From positions 6,086 to 37,794 of the forward strand of contig JALUAR010000217.1 in NCBI GenBank assembly GCA_027050975.1: 31,709 nucleotides of DNA. Direction: 5' to 3'. Shown piece after piece: positions 15,646 through 24,283 of the stretch (position 1 is its first letter; the number at the start of each line of letters is the position of its first letter). The position numbers were made by a program, and so were the translations under genes. The notes under the pieces were generated by a model. That model saw only the letters and a program-made list of their open reading frames with translations, made no database searches and was not told the origin of the DNA. This stretch comes from Thermodesulfovibrio sp. Lineage in GTDB: Bacteria; Nitrospirota; Thermodesulfovibrionia; Thermodesulfovibrionales; JdFR-85.

Positions 15646-16224
15646 GTGGAGTCGAGAGTATCAAGAATAATTAGTTATAGAACTCTCTGGGAAGGGCGAT
15701 TTTTAAGAACCGTTGAGATAACCTTTAAGAACGGAAAAGGCAATCTGATTCCCTGGGAGTCTGTTCAGCGTGTTGGCACGAAGGGAATAGTTGCAGTAGT
15801 CCCCTTTACCGTCCATTCCGAAGTGCTTCTAATCAGGCAGTTCAGGCCACCTGTCGATAGATATGTGATTGAGTTTCCGGCAGGTCTTAATGACAAGGAT
15901 GAACCCCTGGAAGAGGTGGCCAAAAGGGAACTCCTTGAAGAGACAGGCTTTGTTGCAGAAGAGGTAATAAAGATTGCTGAGGGTCCGTTGTCTCCGGGCT
16001 CTTCTACGGAGATCCTGACCGTGTATCTGGCCCGTGATGTCAGGGATACCGGAAGGCAGAGACTTGATGATGTTGAGGAGATAGAGGTTATAAAGATACC
16101 TGAAGAAGAGTTTTATGAGAGACTTTTTGATCTGGAGGATGAGGAGACATATATAGACCTCAAGATCCCGGGGCTTTTTGAGATTGCCAGGAGGTTTGAG
16201 TTTGAGCATAAAAAAGAGATTTGA
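15646..16224 (+). CDS. Nudix hydrolase, ADP-ribose pyrophosphatase type
   Basis: 192 aa from GTG at 15646 with a moderate GAAGAGAG upstream. The Nudix box at about residues 80-102 fits exactly: G, five residues, E, seven residues, RELLEETGF. Flanking VLLIRQFRPPVDRYVIEFPAG and the downstream EGPLSPGSSTEILTVYLA with glutamates before the C-terminus match the NudF/ADP-ribose pyrophosphatase subfamily, which splits ADP-ribose to AMP and ribose 5-phosphate. The stop lies 23 nt inside the next gene, whose ribosome binding site is therefore in this reading frame. Confidence 0.93.
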   Translation: MESRVSRIISYRTLWEGRFLRTVEITFKNGKGNLIPWESVQRVGTKGIVAVVPFTVHSEVLLIRQFRPPVDRYVIEFPAGLNDKDEPLEEVAKRELLEETGFVAEEVIKIAEGPLSPGSSTEILTVYLARDVRDTGRQRLDDVEEIEVIKIPEEEFYERLFDLEDEETYIDLKIPGLFEIARRFEFEHKKEI

Positions 16225-17965
16225 TATACTGACGGCTATTCTCATACTGGCCTTTATACTTACCTTTGGCATCTCCTATTTTGTTAACAATCTGGTCTAT
16301 CAGACAACAACCGAACTTGTGAATGTCACGAAGGAGTTGGATTTTCTTACATCTCTTAAAACTACTTTGACGCATCTTGAGCACAATCTTGATAACTATC
16401 TAGACAATCCTGACGAAAGGCATCGACTGGCTGTTGAGGAGGCCATTGATCAGTTAACGGTGGTTTTGTCCAAAACAAGCGAGTTCAAGATGGATGAGGA
16501 TGAGATAGAGATTGTCGGTTATATGAGAAAAAATATAGGCCGGTTCAATGGTTATGTGCACAACATCCTGTATCCCTCAGAGACTACCGATGTCCGGACA
16601 TACTATAACACACTCAGGGGGGAACTGTTTGCAAAGGTTCAGACAGCCATAGAAAAGCATTGGGAAGAGGACATAGAAAAGGTTCAAAAGGCAGAGCTTA
16701 AGGCCTCAGAGGCACAGAAAAAGTTGTTGCCTGTGGTCTCTGTTACCTTATTTGTAATTATCATTATGTCGTTTATAGTGCGTAGGGCCATAACCAAGGG
16801 TATTGTTAAGCCCATACAGGAGATAACAAAGATCAGCTTTGAGATGGCCTCCGGAAATCTGGATAGAGTTATAGAAATAAAATCCGGTGACGAGCTTGAA
16901 GAGCTTGCAAGAAACTTCAATCTCATGGCCTCAGCCCTGAAGGAGAAAATTAGCGATCTCGAGAACTCAGTGAAAAAGGAACAAAAGATCATTAGAGAGC
17001 TGGCTATTCTTAATGAGTTCATGGGATTTATATCCTCAGAGATTGAGATTGAGACGATTCTGCAGCGTTTTGCAGAACGTGCAAGTGACCTGTTGAAGGC
17101 GGAGTATGGAGCGATCTTAATGAAGGAAAGTGGTATGAGCACGGTATTCCTGAGTACCTCAAAGGATATAAAGAGGGAGACAATTGAATCAATGTTAAAA
17201 GAGGAATCGCACTACCAAGACGAAGCACTTGATGCCTTGCAAATAATTCGGAGAAATGATCTCTCAATAGAGATTGGTGGCGGAAAAAGAATTAGAAATA
17301 TACTTGCCCTTCCCCTTGGCTCCACAACGGACCTCAGGTGCATTCTCTTTTTACTTAACAAAGAGGATGGCTTTACAGAAGAGGATGAAGACAGCCTGTT
17401 CAACTTTGCCTTTCAGGGATTTCAGACAATAGCCCTCCAGTATGAGCTTGCAAAGCTTGCCACCACAGACGGTCTGACCGGACTTTACAACCACAGGATG
17501 TTCCAGGAAAGACTTACAGAAGAGATATCGAGAGCAAAGAGATATAAAAGAAAACTGTTTGTGTTAATGATTGATATAGACTACTTTAAGAAATTTAACG
17601 ACAATTACGGACATCAGACAGGTGACGAGGTTCTTAAAACAGTGGCAAGATTAATTAAGGAAAATGTGAGAAGTGTGGATTTTCCTGCCCGATATGGTGG
17701 GGAGGAGTTTGTCTTGATACTGCCTGAGACTGACTGTGAACATGCATATAATGTGGGAGAACGAATCAGAAAGAAGGTTGAAAGCTATCCCTTCTATTTA
17801 AAAGACGGATCAAAGGTTACCATAACCGTAAGTATCGGAATTGCCTGTTATCCTTATGATACAGAAGACAAAACAGAATTGTTGAAAATGGCAGATGCTG
17901 CGCTGTACTATGCTAAACAGAAGGGAAGAAACCGTGTCTATCTTTATCGGGACATTGAGAAATAA
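16202..17965 (+). CDS. Membrane-bound diguanylate cyclase with HAMP, GAF and GGDEF
   Basis: 587 aa from TTG at 16202, chosen because a perfect AGGAGG (16189-16194) lies seven bases upstream; in-frame TTGs at 16178 and 16196 precede or touch that site. Transmembrane helix at about 10-30, a helical periplasmic sensor region (about 30-175), a second helix at about 177-193, HAMP (about 195-245), GAF (about 270-415) and GGDEF (about 420-585). The active site reads GGEEF (499-503), and an RxxD inhibitory site (RSVD, 490-493) precedes it by five residues, so c-di-GMP synthesis with product feedback is expected. It overlaps the Nudix gene by 23 nt. Signal unknown. Confidence 0.94.
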   Translation: MSIKKRFDILTAILILAFILTFGISYFVNNLVYQTTTELVNVTKELDFLTSLKTTLTHLEHNLDNYLDNPDERHRLAVEEAIDQLTVVLSKTSEFKMDEDEIEIVGYMRKNIGRFNGYVHNILYPSETTDVRTYYNTLRGELFAKVQTAIEKHWEEDIEKVQKAELKASEAQKKLLPVVSVTLFVIIIMSFIVRRAITKGIVKPIQEITKISFEMASGNLDRVIEIKSGDELEELARNFNLMASALKEKISDLENSVKKEQKIIRELAILNEFMGFISSEIEIETILQRFAERASDLLKAEYGAILMKESGMSTVFLSTSKDIKRETIESMLKEESHYQDEALDALQIIRRNDLSIEIGGGKRIRNILALPLGSTTDLRCILFLLNKEDGFTEEDEDSLFNFAFQGFQTIALQYELAKLATTDGLTGLYNHRMFQERLTEEISRAKRYKRKLFVLMIDIDYFKKFNDNYGHQTGDEVLKTVARLIKENVRSVDFPARYGGEEFVLILPETDCEHAYNVGERIRKKVESYPFYLKDGSKVTITVSIGIACYPYDTEDKTELLKMADAALYYAKQKGRNRVYLYRDIEK

Positions 17966-17984
17966 AGCCCGGGTCTATAGTTAA

Positions 17985-17995
17985 GGGGACAGGTT
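17985..17995 (+). other. GGGGACAGGTT motif before fdhD
   Basis: This 11-base string resembles the terminal half-palindrome of repeats linked to REP-associated tyrosine transposases in deltaproteobacteria and Nitrospirota, by memory. Only one arm is present, so it may be a remnant or chance. It also sits where a distant ribosome binding site for fdhD would be. Confidence 0.15.
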
Positions 17996-18003
17996 CGTAA
18001 CTT

Positions 18004-18765
18004 ATGAAAGCCGAGACAAATAGAAAGATAATAAGAGTCACCGATGAAAAAGTTGCTGAAACCGAAGATACTATTGCCACTGAAACCAGACTCAGAATCA
18101 AAGTCAACGGCGTAGAGATTTTGAAACTGTTCTGCTCTCCTGTTATGATTCGAGAACTGGTCGTGGGCTTTTTTATGACAGAGGGCATAATCAAAGGTGG
18201 TTGGTGTGCTGAAAGGATGTCTATAGAGTACGGGGACGATATAATTGTTGACGTGCCGGCAGAGGGAGAAGTATGTCTTGAAGGAGGTACGATTACATCA
18301 GGTTGTGTCGGAGGGGTTACCTTCGAGCATTCAACAGAAAATCTAACACCTCAAAAAGGACCTTTCATAAAGAAGGGACAGCTTAAAGCTCTCTTTAATA
18401 AATTCCAGAAGGCATCTGATCTTTATAACATTACAGGATGTATCCATAGTGCAGCCGTATCAGATGGCAGAAGCATCATTGTGCTTGCCGAAGATATAGG
18501 AAGGCATAACGCCGTGGACAAGGCAATTGGTTATTGCCTGTTAGAAGACCTATCCTTTGACAACAAGATATTGCTTGTAAGCGGCAGACTTTCCTCGGAA
18601 ATGGCATCCAAATGTGCTCGGTGGGGTATTCCGATTGTGGTTAGCAGAACAGCTCCAACTGAGAGAGCGGTTAAGATATCTCATGACAAGGGTATAACGA
18701 TGATTGGTTTTATGAGAGGGAACAGATTTAACATATATACTCATCCGGAGAGGATAATCATTTAA
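18004..18765 (+). CDS. fdhD: Formate dehydrogenase accessory sulfurtransferase FdhD
   Basis: 253 aa. Transfers sulfur from a cysteine desulfurase to the molybdenum or tungsten bis-MGD cofactor of formate dehydrogenase. Signatures: RELVVGFFMTEGII near 50, TSGCVGG with Cys101, CIHSAAVSDG, EDIGRHNAVDKAIG, SGRLSSEMASKCARWGIP, and TAPTERAVKISHDKGIT. The E. coli protein has a two-cysteine loop (CxxC) here; this one keeps a single cysteine, as seen in many anaerobes. No formate dehydrogenase gene is in the window. No good ribosome binding site is within 10 nt of the ATG. Its stop codon overlaps the stop of pilR on the other strand. Confidence 0.93.
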   Translation: MKAETNRKIIRVTDEKVAETEDTIATETRLRIKVNGVEILKLFCSPVMIRELVVGFFMTEGIIKGGWCAERMSIEYGDDIIVDVPAEGEVCLEGGTITSGCVGGVTFEHSTENLTPQKGPFIKKGQLKALFNKFQKASDLYNITGCIHSAAVSDGRSIIVLAEDIGRHNAVDKAIGYCLLEDLSFDNKILLVSGRLSSEMASKCARWGIPIVVSRTAPTERAVKISHDKGITMIGFMRGNRFNIYTHPERIII

Positions 18766-20165
18766 CCTTCATTGTCGTTGTCTTCTGAAGTGCCGATAGA
18801 GTACTTGGATAATCTATGCCGAAAGGAACGGAAGCTTAGTCCCAAGAGCTTTGCAGCCTCTGTCTTTACACCGGATGTTAGCTCCAGTGCCCTTCTTATG
18901 TATGACTTTTCAATCTCTTCAAGTAAAGCGTCAAGATCAACTCCTTTATATGTAAGTTCAGGCAATCCACATGTATTATTCCGGAAACCTCTTACCTCCG
19001 GCGGGATATCCTCTGGCAGGATGATCTCCCTCTCTGTCAGTAAAACAATCCTTTCGATAACATTTTCGAGTTCTCTGACATTGCCCTTCCATTTGTAGTT
19101 CATCATCAATTTCATAGCATCAGGAGAGAATCGTATACGTTCGGCGTTATTTTTCTTTAAAAAGTGTTCAATAAGAAGAGGAATGTCCTCGATCCTCTCT
19201 CTGAGTGGAGGGATATGTATGGGGATTACATTAAGACGATAATACAGGTCTTCTCTGAAAAGACCCTGTTTGATTGCTTCCTGAAGATCCTTATTGGTTG
19301 CCGCAATAACCCTTACATCTACCGTAATATCAGTGGTGCCACCCAGTCTTCTGAATGTGCCTGTTTCAATCACCCGCAGTAGTTTTGCCTGCAGAACAAG
19401 GGGCATCTCAGCGATCTCGTCAAGGAAAATACTGCCCTTGTCTGCCACTTCAAAAAGACCTTCCTTGTTATGTGTGGCTCCGGTGAAGGCGCCTTTCATA
19501 TATCCGAAGAGTTCACTTTCCAGTAACCCCTCAGGGAGGGTGGCACAGTTGATAGCGACAAAATCCTTATCAGCACGAGGACTCAGATTATGTATTGCCC
19601 TTGCAACCAGTTCCTTTCCAGAGCCGCTCTCTCCGGTTATCAAGACATTGGAATTGTTTTGAGCAATCTTTGGTATGGCATTGAGGAGTTCCTGCATCTT
19701 GGGGCTTTTGCCAATTATATTCTCGAGCCTGTAAGAGGTCTTGATTCTTTCTCTCAGCAGATCGATCTCTCGCTTGAGACGTCTCTTTTCAAGGGCCTTG
19801 CTTATTACTATTTTGATTTCATCATTTTTGAAGGGTTTGTGAATATAATCATAAGCGCCTAACTTCATTGCTTCAATGGCATCCTCAGTGGTGCCAAAGG
19901 CGGTTATCATTATCACAATAGTATCAGGAGATAGTTCCTTTGCCTTCTTCAGTACCTCGAAGCCGCTGACTCCGGGCATTTTTATGTCTGTTATTACAAG
20001 ATCGAATATATCAGACCGGAGTGCGTCGATACCTTCCTCTCCGTTATATGCAGAGGTAACCTCGTACCCCTCTGTCTCAAGGAGGATCTTTAAGACCTCG
20101 TTCATGCTCTTTTCGTCATCTACAATCAGTATTTTTTCTCTTCTATGTGCTTTCATTGAATCCAT
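18762..20165 (-). CDS. pilR: Sigma-54 dependent response regulator PilR
   Basis: 467 aa NtrC-type activator. Receiver with Asp60 in LVITDIKMPGVSG and Lys110; AAA+ domain with Walker A GESGSGKE (178-185), intact GAFTGA loop (225-230) and Walker B GSIFLDEIAEM; Fis-type helix-turn-helix at the end (VKTEAAKLLGLSFRSFRHRL). It starts within the end of pilS (23-nt overlap), with AAAGGAAA before the ATG. Assigned to PilR by its position after pilB-pilT-pilC-pilS; in relatives it activates pilA. The expected pilA target is not adjacent: fdhD converges from the other side, with the two stop codons sharing bases. Confidence 0.9.
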   Translation of the reverse strand: MDSMKAHRREKILIVDDEKSMNEVLKILLETEGYEVTSAYNGEEGIDALRSDIFDLVITDIKMPGVSGFEVLKKAKELSPDTIVIMITAFGTTEDAIEAMKLGAYDYIHKPFKNDEIKIVISKALEKRRLKREIDLLRERIKTSYRLENIIGKSPKMQELLNAIPKIAQNNSNVLITGESGSGKELVARAIHNLSPRADKDFVAINCATLPEGLLESELFGYMKGAFTGATHNKEGLFEVADKGSIFLDEIAEMPLVLQAKLLRVIETGTFRRLGGTTDITVDVRVIAATNKDLQEAIKQGLFREDLYYRLNVIPIHIPPLRERIEDIPLLIEHFLKKNNAERIRFSPDAMKLMMNYKWKGNVRELENVIERIVLLTEREIILPEDIPPEVRGFRNNTCGLPELTYKGVDLDALLEEIEKSYIRRALELTSGVKTEAAKLLGLSFRSFRHRLSKYSIGTSEDNDNEG

Positions 20166-21756
20166 TTATGTTTCCTTTAGGCAGTGAGATTACAAACTCT
20201 GTACCTTTGCCCTTTTCTGAAAACACCTCTATCTTTCCATTATGTTCTTCCACAATTCTATACGCGATGGCAAGTCCGAGTCCTGTCCCTTTCTGTTTTG
20301 TACTGTAAAAAGGATAGAATATTTTGTCAAGCTCTTCAGCATTGATGCCACAGCCATTGTCTTTAATCAGAATCTTACAGAAGTCATCCCTTTGATAGAG
20401 TCGGACAAGAATATTGCCATTGTCGACCTTATCTATTGCATCAAGGGCGTTTAATAGCAGGTTCCATATCAACTGTCTGATCTTCTGCTCGTCAGCCGCT
20501 ATTATAATGTCTTCATTAATCTCTTTTATCAGTTCCGCACCAGAGTGCTTTATATTATAAACCATCTCGGTTACTTCATGGACCAGTCTGCTAAGATTGA
20601 ATGTTCGGACAGTGGGAGGCTTGGGATTGGAATAAAGAAGAAAATCTGTAACAATCGAATTCAGCCTGTCCATCTCCTTTATTGCTATCTCCATGAGTCT
20701 CTGTCTGGTTTCGTCTGGGAGAGAGTCCTCTTTTAGCATCTCAAAGGAACTCTTTATGGAGGCAAGAGGATTTCTTAACTCATGTGCTATGCTTGCTGAC
20801 AGCTCACCTATTGCAGCAAGCTTTTCTTTTCTTTTTATCTCCTCTTCCATTTTTATGATCGTGGTGACATCTTGAAATGTACCGATGTATCCTTCGGTTT
20901 TCCCTTCAAAGTTTTTATATAAGGATATATTCATTCCGATGTATCTCTTTTCTTCCCCTTTTATTATCTCTCCTTGATGCCGTCCCTGTTTTAAAGGGAT
21001 GGACAGGAAGGGAAATATCTCGTTTATCAGCTTAAAGGATGCCTCTTCGCGATTTACTCCGGTTATCATTTCGGCTGCAGAGTTGAAGAGAATTACCCTG
21101 CCAGAGGGGTCAGTGGTAAAAAGACCACTGGGAATATTCTCTATTACCTCGGAATGGAATCTTGATAATTCGCGTAGATCTATATCCTTTTTAAGGAGAC
21201 TTTCCGATGTCTTCTCAAGCCTTGCCACCAAGTATCCCATTAGAAAGGCTGTCAAATAGAGGCCGGTAATGTTTACAAAGATGTTATAAAGAAAATCTGT
21301 TGCTCCGTAGGAAGGACTGTATTTTACAGGTATGACGCCATAGAACTGAAGATCGATTATAAGTCCGTAGAGAATAGCCGAAAAGGTTGCGATAATATAA
21401 CCTGCTCGTCTGCCGAGGACCATAGAGGCACCAATTGTGAGGAGTATATGCAGAAAGGAGAACCAGCTTTCGATTCCGCCTGTCAGTATTATCAGTGACT
21501 CTACAAGCAGGACATCGATAATCAGCTGTCCATAGACAAAGTATTTGAAGGTCTTCGTGGTGAAATGCTTGTATCTGACAACAAGAAGATACAGGACTGT
21601 GAGAGCCAGTACAACAAAAACCCATATATACAGAAATGTTTGATGTTTTGTGAGCTTTTCTCCGAGGTCTAAAAATATGAGTAATCCTGCCAGAAGAGAA
21701 GACAGGAAGAATCTGGTAAATATGAGTATATAAAGGCTGTTAGGTGTCTTTTGCAA
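20143..21756 (-). CDS. pilS: Membrane sensor histidine kinase PilS
   Basis: 537 aa. About six hydrophobic helices fill residues 8-180, followed by a PAS domain (about 205-300, ENIPSGLFTTDPSGRV) and HisKA with His325 in SASIAHELRNPLASIKS, then a HATPase domain (NLLLNALDAI, IKDNGCGI, GTGLGLAIAYR). In Pseudomonas and Geobacter PilS senses pilin levels in the membrane and phosphorylates PilR. The only near start is a TTG at 21756, with no clear ribosome binding site, 63 nt after pilC; the exact start is uncertain. pilR follows with a 23-nt overlap. Confidence 0.92.
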   Translation of the reverse strand: MQKTPNSLYILIFTRFFLSSLLAGLLIFLDLGEKLTKHQTFLYIWVFVVLALTVLYLLVVRYKHFTTKTFKYFVYGQLIIDVLLVESLIILTGGIESWFSFLHILLTIGASMVLGRRAGYIIATFSAILYGLIIDLQFYGVIPVKYSPSYGATDFLYNIFVNITGLYLTAFLMGYLVARLEKTSESLLKKDIDLRELSRFHSEVIENIPSGLFTTDPSGRVILFNSAAEMITGVNREEASFKLINEIFPFLSIPLKQGRHQGEIIKGEEKRYIGMNISLYKNFEGKTEGYIGTFQDVTTIIKMEEEIKRKEKLAAIGELSASIAHELRNPLASIKSSFEMLKEDSLPDETRQRLMEIAIKEMDRLNSIVTDFLLYSNPKPPTVRTFNLSRLVHEVTEMVYNIKHSGAELIKEINEDIIIAADEQKIRQLIWNLLLNALDAIDKVDNGNILVRLYQRDDFCKILIKDNGCGINAEELDKIFYPFYSTKQKGTGLGLAIAYRIVEEHNGKIEVFSEKGKGTEFVISLPKGNINGFNEST

Positions 21757-21787
21757 TATGCTAGACTTATTGTTTCCCTGTTATCTT

Positions 21788-21810
21788 GATCCCCTCGTAT
21801 AGGGGGTATC
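21788..21810 (-). other. Intercistronic hairpin between pilC and pilS
   Basis: CCCCT (21791-21795) and AGGGG (21801-21805) with a five-base loop and partly paired flanks lie between the pilC stop and the pilS start. There is no U-tract on the minus strand, so it is more likely an mRNA stability or processing hairpin than a terminator. Confidence 0.3.
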
Positions 21811-21819
21811 GCCCGGTTG

Positions 21820-23028
21820 TTACTTGATAAGTTCTCCCATTTTGAATATGGGAAGGTACATTGCAACAATAATGAAACCAACTGTGCCACCTAAGAACAC
21901 CATCAGGAACGGTTCGATTAGAGATGTTAGTGCTGAGACAGCGGCATCCACTTCATCATCATAAAAGTCGGCAATCTTTCCAAGCATCGCATCAAGGGCT
22001 CCCGTTGCCTCTCCGACAGCTATCATATGGTTTACCATCGGAGGGAATACCTTTGCCTTCATAAGTGGCTCGGAAATGGTCTTACCTTCTGATACGCCAG
22101 TTCTTACCTCATAAATAGCCTTTTCAATAACCTTGTTGCCTGCTGTTTTAGCCGTTATATCAAGGCCATCAAGAATGGGAACTCCGCTGCTTGTAAGGGT
22201 TCCCAATGTGCGGGTGAATTTGGCAATGGCAGCCTTCTGTATTATGGTACCAAAAACAGGCGCTTTGAGAAGGATCTTATCTGTAAAGTATTTGCCCTTG
22301 TCGGTTCTTCGTAACTGAACAATAAAAAGAATGAAGAATATAATTGCACCCAGTACAATGAGACCGCCAATACCACTGAGAAAATCACTTATGTTTATAA
22401 CGATTCTAGTAGGCAGAGGCAGAATCATCCCTGCTCCTGCATACATCTTTGAGAAGGTGGGAACGACAAAAACCATGATTATTCCTATAACAATTACAGC
22501 AACGGCTGAGACTACGGAAGGATAGATCATTGCTCCCTTAACCTTCTTTTTTAGCTTCATTGCCTTCTCAATATATGCGGCCAGACGTGCCAGAATAGTA
22601 TCAAGTATACCGCCGGCCTCACCTGCAGCCACCATATTGACATAGAGTTCACTGAATACCTTTGGGTGTTTTCTCAGGGCGTCTGCATAGGTTGAGCCAC
22701 CTTCGACATCCTCTTTTACCTGGGTAAGTATCTTTGCAAAGTTTTTATTTTCCACCTGGGTGGAGAGTATTTCAAGGGCCTGCACAAGAGGGAGTCCTGC
22801 ATCAATCATTGTAGCAAACTGTCTTGTGAAAACAACGAGATCTTTTTCCTTTACTCCACTACCGAAGAGGGTGATTCCGCCGGTCTTTTTCTTCTCCGTT
22901 ATAGAGGTGGGTACAATATTTCGCTTTCTGAGGTTGGCCATCACCTCTTCCTTGGATGATGCCACCATCTCACCCGACTCTATTGTGCCCCTTACATTTT
23001 TGCCCGACCATTGATAGACGGTTGCCAT
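21820..23028 (-). CDS. pilC: Type IV pilus inner-membrane platform protein PilC
   Basis: 402 aa, usual length. GspF-type double domain: each half has FTRQFATMIDAGLPLVQAL or the related FTRTLGTLTSSGVPILDGL signature and a C-terminal membrane helix; three spans are visible near 170-200, 220-245 and 370-395. It anchors the PilB and PilT motors at the inner membrane. Excellent ribosome binding site (AGGAGGGG) before the ATG, 13 nt after pilT. A segment such as GEATGALDAMLGKIADFYDDEV is typical. Confidence 0.96.
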   Translation of the reverse strand: MATVYQWSGKNVRGTIESGEMVASSKEEVMANLRKRNIVPTSITEKKKTGGITLFGSGVKEKDLVVFTRQFATMIDAGLPLVQALEILSTQVENKNFAKILTQVKEDVEGGSTYADALRKHPKVFSELYVNMVAAGEAGGILDTILARLAAYIEKAMKLKKKVKGAMIYPSVVSAVAVIVIGIIMVFVVPTFSKMYAGAGMILPLPTRIVINISDFLSGIGGLIVLGAIIFFILFIVQLRRTDKGKYFTDKILLKAPVFGTIIQKAAIAKFTRTLGTLTSSGVPILDGLDITAKTAGNKVIEKAIYEVRTGVSEGKTISEPLMKAKVFPPMVNHMIAVGEATGALDAMLGKIADFYDDEVDAAVSALTSLIEPFLMVFLGGTVGFIIVAMYLPIFKMGELIK

Positions 23029-23041
23029 AATCCCCTCCTGG

Positions 23042-24160
23042 TTATCTCATTCCAAAGGTCTGCTTGTTTGACATTGTAGAAGCAGGCGGAGTCAGACCAC
23101 CCTTCTGGATCATGGCTATCAGCTCATCCGGGACAGGTGAACGGCCAATAGCATCCTCATAAGATATCCTCCCTCTCGAATAAAGCTCGTAAAGTGACTG
23201 ATTCATTGTCTGCATTCCGTATTTTGACTGACCTGTCTGCATCATGGAGTATATCTGATGGACCTTGTCTTCCCTGATAAGGTTTCTTATTGCTGGATTG
23301 GGCACCAGTATCTCTACGGCTAACACCCTGCCTCTTCCGTCTTTTCTTGGTATTAGTTGCTGAGCAATAATTCCCTCCAGGACAAAAGAAAGCTGAACCC
23401 TTACCTGATCCTGTTGATGTGGAGGAAAAACATCAATGATTCGGTTTATAGTCTGTACAGCTGAATTTGTATGTAAGGTGGCAAGGGTAAGGTGGCCTGT
23501 TTCGGACACTCTGAGAGCTGCCTCTATTGTTTCTAAGTCTCTCATCTCACCTATCAGAACCACGTCAGGGTCCTGTCTCAGAATGTATCGTAATGCATCA
23601 TGGAATGAGGCAGTGTCGGCAGTCACCTCTCTCTGATTAACAAGGCATTTTTTATGAGGATGTAAGTATTCGATAGGATCTTCTATGGTGATTATATGTT
23701 CGTATCTTTCAGAATTGATTCTGTCTATCATTGCAGCAAGGGTTGTTGTCTTTCCGGAACCGGTGGGGCCTGTTACCAGAATAAGACCGCGTGGTTTCTT
23801 TACAAGTTCATTTACAATCTCAGGTAGACCGAGATCCTGAAATGTTCTTATGCTGAAAGGAATTGTTCTGAAGGCACCAGCGACTGCTCCGCGCTGCATG
23901 AATATGTTAGCCCTGAATCTGCTGAGCCCCTTTACACCAAAGGAAAGGTCAAGTTCGTTGTTCTCCTCAAATCTGTGTTTCTGGGCATCAGTAAGAATAC
24001 TATAACAAAGGGTTTTGGTATCAGTAGGGGTAAGAGGTGGGTGATCAATTGGTACCAGTTTGCCATCTATGCGTAACCTTGGAGGACTTCCTGTGGTTAT
24101 ATGAAGGTCTGATGCCCCTTTTTCGATCATCATTTTCAGGAAATCATATAATGTCGCCAT
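23042..24160 (-). CDS. pilT: Type IV pilus retraction ATPase PilT
   Basis: 372 aa from the ATG at 24160, which has GGGGAG seven bases upstream and gives the family beginning MATLYDFLKMMIEKGASDLH; the longer frame up to 24238 overlaps the promoter. Walker A GPTGSGKTT at 131-139, Asp box near 158-164, Walker B VVLIGEMRDLETI and His box ATLHTNSA. AIRNLIRE at 290-297 is the C-terminal motif specific for PilT and required for retraction, which separates it from PilB. It lies between pilB and pilC and appears to have its own promoter. Confidence 0.96.
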   Translation of the reverse strand: MATLYDFLKMMIEKGASDLHITTGSPPRLRIDGKLVPIDHPPLTPTDTKTLCYSILTDAQKHRFEENNELDLSFGVKGLSRFRANIFMQRGAVAGAFRTIPFSIRTFQDLGLPEIVNELVKKPRGLILVTGPTGSGKTTTLAAMIDRINSERYEHIITIEDPIEYLHPHKKCLVNQREVTADTASFHDALRYILRQDPDVVLIGEMRDLETIEAALRVSETGHLTLATLHTNSAVQTINRIIDVFPPHQQDQVRVQLSFVLEGIIAQQLIPRKDGRGRVLAVEILVPNPAIRNLIREDKVHQIYSMMQTGQSKYGMQTMNQSLYELYSRGRISYEDAIGRSPVPDELIAMIQKGGLTPPASTMSNKQTFGMR

Positions 24161-24209
24161 ATTGCTCCCCTTATGGTTCGTTAATAAATTGAGTAGGTAT
24201 TGGTACAGT

Positions 24210-24238
24210 ATTATAATAGGTAATATATTGCATAACAA
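24210..24238 (-). promoter_or_regulatory. Internal promoter for pilT
   Basis: Minus-strand TTGTTA (24233-24238), 17-nt spacer, perfect TATAAT (24210-24215). It sits in the 123-nt gap between pilB and pilT and would give a leader of about 40 nt, allowing retraction and platform genes to be expressed apart from pilB. Confidence 0.6.
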
Positions 24239-24283
24239 ATAAACAAGTCAACCATTCAACTGCAAACTACTCAATCCTTGACA

